Of a stretch of DNA of 64,000 bases, positions 28,530 to 39,463 are shown in pieces. The DNA comes from Ceratopteris richardii. Lineage: Eukaryota; Streptophyta; Polypodiopsida; Polypodiales; Pteridaceae. The position numbers and the translations under genes were made by a program. Positions within the stretch are counted from its first letter, which is position 1. Every line of letters begins with the position of its first letter. Below the pieces are notes generated by a model that made no database searches, was not told the origin of the DNA, and saw only the letters and a list, made by a program, of their open reading frames with translations. The stretch covers positions 180,119,909 through 180,183,908 of the forward strand of contig CM035420.1 of the NCBI GenBank assembly GCA_020310875.1, given 5' to 3'.

Positions 28530-29802
28530 TGTGAAGAGATGGATAGGTATGTGCTTGAAGATGAAGAGGTGTTGCAAAATCCTTGATCTACACCAGCCAA
28601 ATGAACTCCAAGAGTATATGGTGGGCCCTTTTAGCTTGCCAATGGATGTATTAGAAACCCTATGTACCTTGGAAGATCACTCACAAAAAGATAGATCAAA
28701 ACAGATAAGTTGGAGTTAGCTCAGAGGTGAAGAACTTGCTATCTTGGTCCATACACCTGTCAAGTGTTTTGCATAATTCTCTGAGCACAGCAGCAATTAG
28801 CTTAATTCCTCTTGGGGAAGTCTAATTAGCTTAAAGAGCTAACTTTCAAGAGTAATCTCATAAAAAATAATGAACTACACACTGAGAATGATGTTTAGCA
28901 ACTGATGACATCATCCCGATTTTCACGGGCTGCTACAGTTTGAGACCAGTGAGTAGAAAAATAAACATAACTCCAGATGTAAGAATCCAATGATTATGAA
29001 AATTTGTATGGTTATACTAGACAGTAAGATTAATCCAAAAAGCTTTAAATCATTGAATTTGGATAAGTACACACTGAGAAATGGCTCTGACAAGATGAGT
29101 AAAAAAGTCGGATACCTGACAGAGAAGTGAAGATGAACAGACACTGTTGACTTCAACTGAACATAACTGAAGATTGCAACATTCAAATGAAAGGAAACTT
29201 TGTGAGCATATAGTAGACGTATAGAGCTAACTTTACCAAGTTAAATCACTGAAAATGATGCACCAAGCTCAGAAAAACAATCTCTGCAATCTTACTGAGA
29301 AAACTGAGAGTAATGGCAGTGAGTAGTACACTTCACAAGAACATGGAAATATGAACTCAAATGATCATGAAAATGAAAGTATATTGCTTGTAAAATACAA
29401 TGGACTTACTGATACATATGTGTGCCTTGTAATCACACCTTGATATGGCATAAAGCTCAGCTCTTGGAGGTCTTCACATAGGTCTCTCTAACCATGACTA
29501 AAACTGCCATCTATTTATAGTTGAGTTTGGGAGGCTAACTTCCCTCAATCACTCTCCAATCAATTAGTGATTGATTTGATTCTCTACCTACCACAAATCA
29601 CAAATTTGTGGCTCCTCTTTCCCTTTTTGATCAAGTGGACTAAACCACTTAAGATTCTTTCACTTTTACATTAAGTAAACTCTTCAATAGTTACAAGAGG
29701 TAGTTCACAAGTGAACTTTGCATAGTCTTCATTTTAAAGCTTCTTCTATGACTTTGTGGGACTCAAGCCAATACTTAGGCTTGTCATAGACTTGCTCCAA
29801 CA
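28530..29802 (-). repeat. 5' LTR of the 23-kb copia
   Basis: Ends in CAACA next to target duplication ctagt (29803-29807). Confidence 0.92.
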
Positions 29803-29889
29803 CTAGTCCCATTCACTTGTAACTTCTTTCTATAATTAAAGTCTGGGAGAGTAGGCCATGGCTGAACTTCCTTTTATTAAAGAAAAAAA
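29803..29889 (+). mobile_element. 3' end of the 22-kb LINE with A-rich tail
   Basis: After the copia target copy the LINE 3' UTR resumes, with gggagagtaggcc and gaacttccttttatt, then an A-rich tail and the LINE target duplication (29890-29898). The same 3' motif recurs in the LINE copies at 30464-30558 and 58711 onward. Confidence 0.88.
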
Positions 29890-29898
29890 CATGATACC

Positions 29899-31014
29899 AT
29901 ATTTGTTGTAGTTGATCGACTTATAAAGATGGCACATCTCTTTCCTATGAAAAAGACTCACACTATCTTGAATGTTGCAAGAATATTTTTAAAAGATTTT
30001 TTTCGGGTGCATGGAAACCTAAAAACATAATTTTGATAGAGACTCTAGGTTCACATAGAAATTCTAGAAAGTGACATTTGAATTGATTGGAACTCAAATG
30101 TGTATGAGTACAACTTACCATTCACAAACTACTGGGAAGAAGGAGATGGTTAATTGGGTACTTGAAGATATGTTGCATATGTATGTGAATGAAAAGAAAG
30201 ATAATTAGAGTGAGTATCTACCCTTAGTTGAGTTTGCATACAATAGTGCATGGCATGCATCTATAAAAACTACTCCGTTTGAGGCTATGTATGGTTATAA
30301 TTGTTTGAATCCACCTTCATTTTCTAGTTTTCCAAATAAAGTAGAAGCATCTAAAGAAAACCTTGATAAGATGGATGAAGAACATGGAAAAATTAAGAAA
30401 AAATAAAAAAGAAACTCAGAAAAGGCAAAAGAAATTCTATGACTTAAAGAGAAGACCACTTGATTTTTTTTCTTGAAAGGAAGTTCAACAATAGCCTACT
30501 CTCCCAAACTTTAATTAATAGAAAGAGCAACTTACAAGTGAACGGGCCTAGCACTCATCACTTGAATTCCAAAGAAATCACATGATATTTCTTAACGTCA
30601 TTCCTGATCGTTTTAACTTGTTGTTAGGGAAGGATCATATACTTTCTCCACAATTAGTAGGTCCTTTTAAAGTTCTAAAAAATATTTGATCTCTTGCTTA
30701 TTTGTTAGAATTTCTTGAACATTTAAATGTGCATCTTGTATTTCATGTTAGCTTACTTAAAAGATATGTACCTAATGTTGCTCACGTTTTGTAGGACAAC
30801 TAGAAGCTGAAAGATGATGGCTCTTTTGAGCTTCGACGTGAAATAATGTTAGATAGGAGGGAGAGATTACTTAGAAATAGATCTATACTAGAGATTTTGG
30901 TAAAATGGCATAGATATGCAATTGAAGGTTCAATTTGGGTAATCTTAGATAATTTTCTGGCACATTATCCTTCTTTCCAACTCTAAGGATAGAGTTCTTA
31001 AAAGGAGGAAGAAT
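29899..31014 (+). mobile_element. Gypsy integrase core and C-terminal region
   Basis: The frame starting IFVVVDRLIKMAHLFPMKK is the integrase catalytic core and follows on from 22211. It continues with [20 protein letters not shown], then after a small LINE insertion with SLLKRYVPNVAHVL and ILDRR-like sequence typical of the gypsy chromodomain end. A polypurine tract precedes 31015. Broken at several places. Confidence 0.82.
30464..30558 (-). mobile_element. 95-bp LINE tail, reverse orientation
   Basis: Begins with a T-rich run and matches the reverse complement of the LINE 3' end (ggaagttcaacaatagcc, ctactctcccaaactttaat). Flanked by cacttga at 30457-30463 and 30559-30565. This is a severely 5'-truncated insertion of the same LINE family into gypsy. 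Confidence 0.85.
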
Positions 31015-32370
31015 TGTAATAGGCCTTTTGATAGTGAAATAATTCATTTTGAACTTTCCTTTATACATTGTGAGGATAATGATTAGAACGAATAATTAGA
31101 TTGTTTTATGCATATACGCAAAGTTTAGGGATGACAAGTTTTATATTCTCTCTTAACCTTATCTGCATCATGATTTTTGGTTGAAAATTGAATTTGAAGA
31201 TGAAAGAATTAAGAGATGTTGTATGAGAGAAAGGTAGAGCACGCATAAGAGAATAAAAGTGTCCCTATGAAAATTTTGTGAATCATGTTTTAGGTACCCT
31301 ATTTTGGGCTCTAAATTTAGTTCACTATAAGATAATGCCTTGATTTTATTCTCTCTCTAAAATTTCTAAAGTTTCAATGTTCAAAAGGGATATTTGGACC
31401 TAGGGACATCTCTAACATAATTGTGCAGATCGAAGCGCTAAACATTTTGGCCTCTCACAAGCGTTTCTACATATTTTTGTACGTGTGCGTAGAGCATTGT
31501 GCATGTTGCCCAAAACTTTGTCTTTCACTATGAGAGCATCATTTCAAAACTCTCATAAAAGGAAACCCATCATGGTGCAAACTATTGCACCACTTCACTG
31601 GTATTCAGAGCAAAAGGTTTTCGTTCTTGTGCGAGCATAGTGAGCATGGGTGCTTCCGAACACTTTGTGGCTTGTAGTGGCTTCCTCCTGGGCAGTTTGG
31701 CCTTTGGGCACTTTTGTATATGTTATTTAATAAATATATAGTGGTTTGGTAAGCCACATACTGTAAGTTTGACTACATTTGTAAAACCTAGGAAATATGT
31801 GGTCAAGTCTCTACGTACTATGTAGGTTTTGCATTTTTCTCTACGTCTGCGTAGAGCACCATGCACATCACCCAAAATTTTGTTTACAGTGTGAGAGAAT
31901 CATCCCAAAACTGTCATAAAGGGAAACCCACCATTGTGGTGCATTTCCATCACACCACTTCACTAGTGTTAGAGCAATTTGTAGCAAAATATTTTCATTA
32001 TTGTGCAAGTAGAGTGAACAAGGATGGTTCCCAACGCTTTGTGGATTGTAGTGGCTTCATCCCAAGTTTACAAGTAAGGTGGCAACCAAGGCATATATCT
32101 TGGTATATCTTTTGATATGAGTCACCAAAGTCACTGTTGGTGTCATTGGGTGCCGACAAGGAAGGATATCAATGATTAAGGAAGACAAAGTACTAGCAGT
32201 TCCTAGAAGGTTACCCATTTGTGTAGTGTTCCCCCCAAGGCTCGCTTACAATTTTGGGAAAATATCGACTATAGAAGTGGAAATATTGATCCAAAGATTA
32301 ATCAAGGAACTAGATGCACTTGAGATTGTGTCTCTTTGTTAGTGTACATTCAACATTATTGCTAAATTTT
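31015..32370 (+). other. Probable gypsy 3' LTR and flank, with diverged direct repeats
   Basis: Starts TGTAATAGGCC after a polypurine tract, as expected of a gypsy 3' LTR. The LTR end was not located because no 5' partner is visible. Inside, about 31479-31700 and about 31841-32073 are diverged direct repeats (tgcgtagagca, ggaaacccac, caccacttcact, tagtggcttc) at an offset of about 362 bp. Confidence 0.5.
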
Positions 32371-32379
32371 CAGCTCTTG

Positions 32380-32590
32380 AGTCTTTTATAAGGCTTTTAT
32401 TTGTGGTTCGAGCAACCACTGCAAGTTTTTGGGTCAAAAGAATGACTCAGATGGCAACTTGATATGCTTGATATTTTATGTTGATGATATGTTGATTGCT
32501 TGGAAGTCCTCTGATGACTTGTTATTGCTCAAAAAAGAAATAACAAGTCATCAAAGGATTTTGGGGATGCTAAAAATGTTATCGTCATGC
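32380..32590 (+). mobile_element. Copia RT scrap
   Basis: LICLIFYVDDMLIAWKSSDD and LLLLKKEI resemble the YVDDM region of copia RT. About 200 bp, broken, without LTRs. Confidence 0.65.
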
Positions 32591-32686
32591 ACATTGCTTG
32601 TGGTTTGAAACCCATGCTCATAGATCCTTCCATGCGAGATATTTCCTTTTATTGGCTCTTGAATGTCGTCTGGCTTGCGGTCAATC

Positions 32687-32921
32687 TTTGGGCAAAAATC
32701 TCTCCCATGCTCACCATGGGGGTTGAACCCAAGACCTCCTCTTTCACAACCTTGAGACTTGACCACTACACTAAGTGTTGTCTAAGAGAGTAGATAAACA
32801 TATAAATAACTATAATCTCTAGAGCTTTGGCCATACACATGAGTTACCAACTGATGTCTAATTGCAGATCTATCTGAACCGATTTGACCCTTAGATTCTA
32901 CACTTACTTTATTACACCCAA
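32687..32921 (-). repeat. Interspersed repeat with tRNA-like boxes, copy 1
   Basis: Shares about 235 bp with 61495-61733. On the minus strand it starts TGTAATAAAG and ends near TTTTTGCCCA. It contains an A-box-like tagtggtcaag and a B-box-like gggttcaaccc about 35 bp apart. It could be a SINE or a small LTR; the boxes lie in its 3' half, which is unusual for a simple SINE. Confidence 0.6.
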
Positions 32922-33060
32922 AAAATAATGCAACACCAAGATATTTAATGTCGAATTCCTCTATAAGTAGTCGCTTTACCTCTTTAACACTTTCTTCATT
33001 ATCACCATCTACAATCAAATCACCAAAATAAAAAGCAAAATTATGATGCCATCACCAACC
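32907..33060 (-). mobile_element. Copia RT scrap, opposite strand
   Basis: GDLIVDGDNEESVKEVKRLL and EEFDIKYLGVALFFG match the RT stretch after the YVDD box of copia elements. It adjoins the tRNA-like repeat, which may have inserted in it. Confidence 0.65.
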
Positions 33061-33106
33061 TTCCTTGCATACAAGGAGTGATCTACATCACACATAAAAG
33101 ATCCAA

Positions 33107-36100
33107 TTGAAGTTAAATTCTAAAGATCAGTTACCAATCACTATGAAGCCAGTACAATACATGTTGGTAGGCCTTGAAGATGATGAAGAGGCTCAATTTT
33201 TGGAAGCTAATAAAGATCTTTGCTTAGTTGGAATTGTAGATATTATAGAGGTTCTAGCTCACAATAAGAGTCATGAACTCGTCATAGCTACGATTCAAAT
33301 AGGGGAAGTCTCTCATGATATTTGTATTGACAACTTATTACCACCAATAAAATATTAGTTAGAGCAAACTAGTATTCATGTACATGAAGACCAGGTTTAG
33401 TCAACTTATTTAGGTTTTGGTGCTAGGCCCAAAATGTTGAAGGTTCATGTGAAATTACTCGCAGCATCACATAGTGACATGTTTTAGTTGTTGTAAGAAT
33501 TTAAAGATATCTTTGCCCATGAATATTTAGATATGCAGGGCCTTTATCCATGATCGTATGAGCATAAGCTCAACTTACAACTAGACGCATCTCAATTTTT
33601 CAACAACATTACCAGATGAATCCTAATTTTGCAAAGCATGTTAAAGAAGAATTGGATCATTTACTTTGGGTTGGTTTTATCATTTTGATTGAGTATCTAG
33701 AGTGGGTGTCACCTATAGTACTTGTCCCAAACAAGAATAAGTGTTTAAGTTTTATCTCGATTATGGGAAGCTTAATGCATCTAGAGTATCAAATCCTTTC
33801 CCCTTGCCATTTTTAAATACTATGTTAGATAAAATTGTGGGCCAAGATATTTATTCATTTCTCGATGGGTTTAGCATATATAAGTAGGTTTGCATGGTTG
33901 AACCGCCTTTACTACAAATTGGGGTGTCTTCACATGTACGATCATGTGGCTTGGACTTCAGAATGCCCCTAGCACTTTTTAGCAATGCATGCATCATATT
34001 TTTTTCTCCATATTTGACTAGTTTTATGCATGTCATTTGGATGACTTTCAATCTCTGAAAAATGGGTGGATCATCTAGAGCACTTCCGGTTTTGTTTTGA
34101 AAAATGCAATTAATTTCATCTTTGTTTGAACCATGCAAGGTCTGTTTTTGGAGTTATGGAAAACTCCTAGGTCACATTATTTCTCAAGAGGGTATTGCTA
34201 TTGATTTGGAAAAAGTTAAAGTAGACTTGTTGAACCCACCTCTACAAATTTCTAAAGAAGTTTTGCATTTTTTGGATTAGATTTGGTGGCATGTCTACCA
34301 TTTATGCGTTTTATTGCATATCACAATTCCTCTTAACTAGTGGGCTCATGCCAAGATGGGTCATTTTTGGTGGGATGCAAAGTGTGATTTAAATTATCTA
34401 TGCTTAAAGTGCTTCTCACTAAAGCACGCTTTCTACATGCTCTAGACTAGACCCATCCTTTTCATATGTTTGTTGATGCATCTGATGTGGCTATTGAAAA
34501 TGTGCTTATGCAAAAAGCTGACCATACTTGGTTATTATGCAAGCCATAAACTTATTGAAGCTAAAAAAATTATTCTGTTATGGAACTGAGATGCTTAGGC
34601 TTGATATATTCTATTAAGAAGTTTCATCAGTATTTGCTCGACTACTGGCTTAGCTTCCATGTGGATCGTTCTATGTTGCTTTATTTGGTTAAGCAACAAA
34701 ACTTTGTGGATAGACTTGCACATTGAGTATTGTTGTTGCAAGAATTTGAGTACAACGTGGTTCATCAACCATGATCTTTGTATGTGGTAGTGGATTTCCC
34801 ATCACAACTAGATTCTAGTGAACCTATGGATGGTGTGGATGATTCTTTTCTAGATGCAAAACTTTTTCATTTTGTGAAGCAAATCGAGCTTGATCAGGGT
34901 AAGCCAAGGTGGTATGATGAAATGAAGACTTTCCTTGCCATAGGTGTGCCTCCAACCCACTTAGGTCCATTGCTCAAAAGAAGCTTGCTCTTTGAAGCAA
35001 GAAATTTTCTATTATTTTGGATCAACTATACTTCAAAGATTTGACTAAAATCTAGATTCGCTGTGTTCCCCCACATGAAGTTTCTATAGTGTTCTAGATG
35101 CACATTCCATAATCGCTAGTGGTCATCATGGAGTCGACCTCACACTTAGGAAAATTTTGCACAATTTTCTTTGGTGGCTCACCATGCATGTGGAGGTCCC
35201 ATATTTTGTTCATAAGTGTGATCCTTGCCAAAAAAATGGAGAACCTTAGGTTGGACATCAATTCCCTCTCCAATGGGTCTTACCTCTTTCACCCTTTTAA
35301 AAGTGGGGTCTTGGCTTTATTGGCCGTATTTGGCCACCTTTGGCACATTTCGGTAAGACATTTATTATGACATTCACTAATCATTTGACTAGGTGAGCAC
35401 AAGCTTAGGCTGTCAAGCATGCAACTATTAACAGTGTGGCTATGGTCTTGCTCACCGAATTGTTTCCACACTTTGGACTTCCCTTGAATTGCTTTCTCAT
35501 TGTGGTGCTTGTTTCCTCAACTAGCTCATCAAGCATATCATTGATTATTATTGTATAAGTTTAGTTCTCCATATTATCCTTGTGCAATGTCTTAGTGGAA
35601 AGCAATAACAAGGTTTTGCTAAGGATGCTTCAAAAGATGTTGCTTCACCATCCATCGAAGCAGGAACAATATTTTCCTATGTTTATGTGGGCATACCGCA
35701 CTTCTTGTAAGGCTATGCTAGTTTATGCCTTTTACATTAGTTTATGGCTTAAAAGCTATTGCACACGTGAAGTTTGTTGTTTCAAGCTTAAGGATGGCTA
35801 TTCATGAATGATTGTTACTGGATGATTCTTTTGCTTATGGGATTAATACCTTGCACCAATTGGAGGAGGACAAGTATCCAAGTTTGCTTTTTATGCAAGA
35901 AGTCGAGCTTTGACAACAACAATGTCACGATCGCAATCTTAAGAACCCACTATGTGCCTTGGTGATTTGGTTCTATTTTTTAGTTCAAAAATGAAATGAT
36001 AGACTAGTAATTCTTAAGCTATGGTGAATCAATCCTTTCAAGTTCATTGCAAAGTGGCCTTGACCATGTTCAAGCTGGCTACTCTCTGTGCCAAGTCTTA

Positions 36101-36150
36101 TGGACCACCATCAATGGATCCAAGCTTTGGCCCTCTAGGAGATGATTATC
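33107..36150 (+). mobile_element. Highly decayed Ty3/gypsy element
   Basis: Scattered matches in gypsy order: RT-like (LVGLEDDEEAQ..., FKDIFA, MNPNFAKHVKEELDHLL, WVSPIVLVPNKNK; about 33500-34100), RNase H-like (YASHKLIEAKKNYSVMELRC, HQYLLDYWLSFHVD; about 34400-34750), integrase-like (about 35100-35800, with VESNNKVLLRMLQKM). Dozens of breaks and no visible LTR. Much older than other elements here. Confidence 0.75.
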
Positions 36151-36443
36151 ACTTTTGAGACATAAATGGAAAATTGTATTAGAAATTGTGAGATTCAATG
36201 ATGTATAGAATCTTGCATGGAATGTTGATATGAAAGGCAACTATCTTGTATATGAGGAATTGCAAATTATGATGGGTGACATCTCAAGGAGCAATTCATG
36301 TTATAATGAAATAATGAGCAATTTCTCGTAGTCCAATGATAAATGCATGTTAGGTTTGGATCAAATATAAGTCAGATGTAGTGGACATATCATATTTAAA
36401 TTACAATGAAATTTCTCACAAGGTTTATTGAGCATGCCTTACG
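36151..36443. other. Unassigned flank
   Basis: AT-rich sequence between the decayed gypsy and the next element; nothing recognised. Confidence 0.5.
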
Positions 36444-36448
36444 ATAGA
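36444..36448. repeat. Target-site duplication of the gag-protease element, left copy
   Basis: ataga, repeated at 41884-41888. Confidence 0.85.
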
Positions 36449-36562
36449 TGTTGGGGGATTCTTGTGCAGAAAGGGGCCAATTTGACTTTGAGCAATTTGA
36501 CTTTGACCAATTTGACTTTGATCGACTTGACTTTGATCACTTTGACTTTGATTGGCTCAATA
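36449..36562 (-). repeat. 3' LTR (short) of the gag-protease element
   Basis: Keeps both LTR ends but is about 114 bp against about 1012 bp at the other end. Confidence 0.8.
36478..36555. repeat. TTTGACTTTGA array in the short LTR
   Basis: About five 15-16 bp units with six TTGAC[C/T] cores, the W-box core bound by WRKY factors. Confidence 0.85.
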
Positions 36563-36755
36563 GTTGCCCACCCCCTAATGGGCTCTCCATCCCAAAGAGC
36601 TAGCAACCAAACCAAGAGCAGAGACGTTCACCTTGATACCTGTTGTGCAAAATCTTTAAATTGACCCATGAGCAGCTACCAACTCTACCAAGAGCAGGAG
36701 AGAACACTCAGAAGGAAGAACCAAAACTTGCAATATGGCCTTGAAGAAGCAACAA

Positions 36756-36890
36756 TAGGATAAAGGAGGGTAGGAAGGAAAGGTTAGGAAGGCTTGGAGG
36801 GCTAAGAAGGATAGGGTAAGGAGGGGTAAGGGTGGGGTTTGATAGAAGGATAAAGGGAGGGGTAGGGTGTAGGATTAGGGGCTCTGGAGA
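36756..36890. repeat. G-rich tract with many GGG/GG runs
   Basis: Plus strand rich in aagg, gggtagg and aggggtaagggtgggg; a G-quadruplex could form. Inside the gag-protease element near its 3' end. Confidence 0.7.
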
Positions 36891-37217
36891 GGCCAAAATG
36901 CAAAACAATGAAGGCTACAAAGGGTTCATGTGGATAAATGTGAAACATATGAGAAAATAAAGTGATAATAGACCATGTGGACCATGTGAAAAATAAAAAA
37001 CAGGTGATAAATGTGCATAAAATATGTGGGTTTTGACCAAAAGTAAGAAAAAAGTTTGTATTTTGGTAAGATTAATGCAAAAAATGAGTCGAAAGGTGCG
37101 AAGAGACATGAAAATGGTCCCAAATTTGAAAAAAATGGCCATCTAAGGTAGAATCTAGAGAAAAACATTTTCCCAATAAAAATATATATGCCAGACTTTA
37201 GGATAGAATTATCCTAT

Positions 37218-37400
37218 GGTGGGTGGGGGGATAGAGGAAGAGAGAGATTAGAGAGAGGAGGAAGAGGCTAGAGAGATGATAGAGAGAGAGTAGAGGGAGG
37301 TAGAGAGAGATAGAGAGAGGTAGAGAGAGATAGATAGAGAGGATAGAGAGGGGTAGAGAGAAGTATAGAGAGGTAGAGAGACAAGGTAGAGAGAGATTTT
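37218..37400. repeat. Purine (GATAGAGAG)-type microsatellite
   Basis: Almost pure purine on the plus strand: repeated gagagagatagagagaggtag-like units. The Ser/Leu/Tyr-rich minus frame here is an artefact. Confidence 0.88.
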
Positions 37401-38150
37401 TTTTTGGAAATAAAAAATAATAGCCAGAGAGGCCGCTTTTTTTTGTGAAAATATCTTTAAAATAGACAAAAAGTCTAAATAAAATCCAAAAAAATAATAA
37501 AAAAATCCCAAAAAAGCAAAAAAGTTCTCAAAATAATTCTCTAATTTTCTAGACCACTTTTCACACTCAAAACCACATAGATCTTCCTTTTTCATGCTAT
37601 GTTATCAAGAAAAATGACATTGAAAAAATATGAAAAATTTTAAAAAAATTCTAAAAATTCTTAAAAAATTCCTCAAAATCCTAGCAAGATATTCATGAAA
37701 AGGGCTAGAAAATGTCTTTTAAATGGCATAAAACCCTCAAATAACAAGGATGAAAATTGATGAAAACAATAAAACTAATAAAACTAATAAAATTTAAGGC
37801 TATGTACAACCTGGACAGATTTTGCAAGTTCCAGGTGATCCAGAAGGCTTTTCTTGTGCTGGTGATAGGCCTTGAGCTTGGATATGATGGGCAATGGAAG
37901 CTATTTGCCCTCCATAGTCTCTAACTATATCGCACTTCATTTGAACCATCTTCCTTTTGGGCACATTGACCTTTTGATAGGGCCATCTCGAATCCTTTGT
38001 TGGAATACTCTTTCAAGCATACTTCATCTTTTGTATCTCTGTTGTAGCAAATTTTTTATTTGAATTATAGCATTTCCATCTTACTTTTTCAGCTTCTTCA
38101 GCCAATGGAATCTTGTGTTTCCAAAGACGTGCAGGTACTCCTTCTATATC
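37401..38150. other. Non-coding interior of the gag-protease element
   Basis: A-rich plus strand (runs of aaaaa), then mixed sequence. No pol domain seen on either strand. Confidence 0.55.
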
Positions 38151-38686
38151 CTTCTAAAGCCCTACACTTATTGCCATAAAAGTAATCATAACAGATGATA
38201 TCCATACCATTATCCATAATATAGTGGCCACTGACATAGGATTGGAAGTAGCTTCATCAATCTTGCTGTTAAGAATATGTCTTTTCTGGCATGTGATTGG
38301 TTCACTCAAATCAGCAACATGAATCATCCCCTCTTTTCCTTCATAGACTTCCTCTCTACTTGAGTTGTTTGGAAAAATTTGGTAGCAAGAAGATGAGTCT
38401 TCTCCAAGTAGCCAAACCAACATGCTCTCTTCTTCATATAAATCCTCCTCTGGGTTGTCCAACATATCTTCTTCCATACAAATACGAATTGTCTGCATCG
38501 TGCTAGTATGTCTTTGGTTGTCTGATCCTTCTTCTAAAAATATTTGTTGCAACTCTTTTCCTTCATGATTTACCCACGTTGTGTCCTTAACCCCAATCAT
38601 GCAGCACATTGACATGCCTTAACCAAGATCTCCCAATCAACAGGGGAAACTTCCATCTACCTGTGGAAGCCTTAAGACAACAAAAT

Positions 38687-38977
38687 CTAAGTTGAAGGTG
38701 TTAACTTGTGTCTCATTTGGGACTCCAAGGACACCCCCATAGGTCTTACTGTGCTTTGGTCTGCCAATGTTACAGTGAAGTTGGCGGGTCTTGAAGGTTG
38801 GAGTCCAAGCTTTTTCATGGTATGTTGAGGCATCAAGTTAATGCCTGAACCTCCATCCACAATAGCTCCTTGTAACTGATGTCCTTTGATAGTGACTGTT
38901 AGACGTGAGCTGTTATAATCTGTGAGGGGGGCTTCCCCTACAGATTTATCCTTATTCTTACCCGCATCCTTTGCCAC
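38687..38977 (-). pseudogene. Aspartic protease region of the gag-protease element
   Basis: KGHQLQGAIVDGGSGINLMP carries the retropepsin-like active-site region (DGGSG), followed by LGLQPSRPANFTVTLADQS, as in gypsy proteases. Downstream minus-strand frames (to 38154) are acidic and match nothing I recognise. Confidence 0.75.
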
Positions 38978-39463
38978 TAAAGTTGTTGTGGAGGCCTCAT
39001 CAATTATCTACAAGAGCTCTGACCTAAATTTCACATCCATCTTTATTAAATAAAAGATACTGACATCCTTTTTAATGGATTTGAGTAGTCTTGAAGCTTT
39101 CGATTCCTTAAGAGCCTGGGCTTTATTTGACTTATCAAACTCCTCATGAGCCCTGTTGAATGCATGCCCAGTTACATCACTAATACTTGCAACCTCTTCT
39201 TTTTGTCTTGTATCTTCATTGGTAGTGGCTCTTTCCTCCTTTTCCCCATTCTCCTTGTTCATTCCATTAGTACTTGATTCTCGATCGATGTCTACTTGTG
39301 CCTTCCCTTTGCTTCTTATCTACATTACAAAGGAGTCAATTTCTTCTAACTGCACTACTCTGGTAGATGGTGATAGCACATTGACTTGTTCTACAACCTT
39401 TTCTTTGCTCACAAAAATCATTTGAATGTGTGGCCTAGATGTAGATGCCTAGTTCTTAGGACA

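Larger units (their letters stand above)
23139..29802 (-). mobile_element. Ty1/copia retrotransposon, nearly whole, inserted in LINE 3' region
   Basis: LTRs 23139-24421 and 28530-29802 flank a minus-strand gag-pol. On the minus strand the LTR runs TGTTGGAGCAAG ... TTCACA; the primer site TGGTATCAGAGC (initiator tRNA-Met) is next to the right LTR and a polypurine tract (gaggggga) next to the left LTR. Parts in order: gag (about 28510-27750), protease (YIDSGCSNH, about 27490), GAG-pre-integrase (about 27180), integrase (HTDVWGP, DGGGEY), RT (YVDDIILTG, about 25400-25375), RNase H (DADWAG, about 24900). Target duplication ctagt. The LTRs differ at about 26 of 1275 positions by eye (about 2%). 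Only a few breaks, mainly in the gag-protease part. Confidence 0.93.
22221..29889 (+). mobile_element. 5'-truncated L1-like LINE, itself split by a copia element
   Basis: LINE sequence covers 22221-23138 and 29803-29889, split by the copia at 23139-29802. Flanked by a 9-bp duplication (catgatacc) and ending in aaagaaaaaaa, the signs of target-primed reverse transcription. The coding part is only the reverse-transcriptase zinc-binding (zf-RVT) end: IWHPLIENKKSVLLW, CKRCCHSKEDIGHLFFACP and LQLW, with frameshifts. It is collinear with the minus-strand LINE at 58711-60838 and clearly the same family. The truncation removed endonuclease and RT. Confidence 0.88.
10660..31014 (+). mobile_element. 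Ty3/gypsy retrotransposon (fossil), interrupted by later insertions
   Basis: Three separated stretches form one gypsy element: gag (10660-11100); the rest of gag, zinc knuckle, protease, RT, RNase H and the integrase zinc region (19431-22211); and the integrase core plus a C-terminal region resembling a chromodomain linker (29899-31014). Domain order PR-RT-RNaseH-IN is that of gypsy. The stretches are separated by a gag-only LTR element, by a LINE that itself holds a copia, and by a short LINE tail. A polypurine stretch (aaaggaggaagaa) just before 31015 marks the probable start of the 3' LTR. It is decayed, with well over ten breaks. It is the oldest layer of the stack. Confidence 0.85.

Noticed and set aside
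32690-32760. Possible tRNA gene on the minus strand because of gggttcaaccc
   Set aside because: B-box-like only; no acceptor stem or anticodon arm folds, and the same sequence recurs inside a larger repeat at 61.5 kb.
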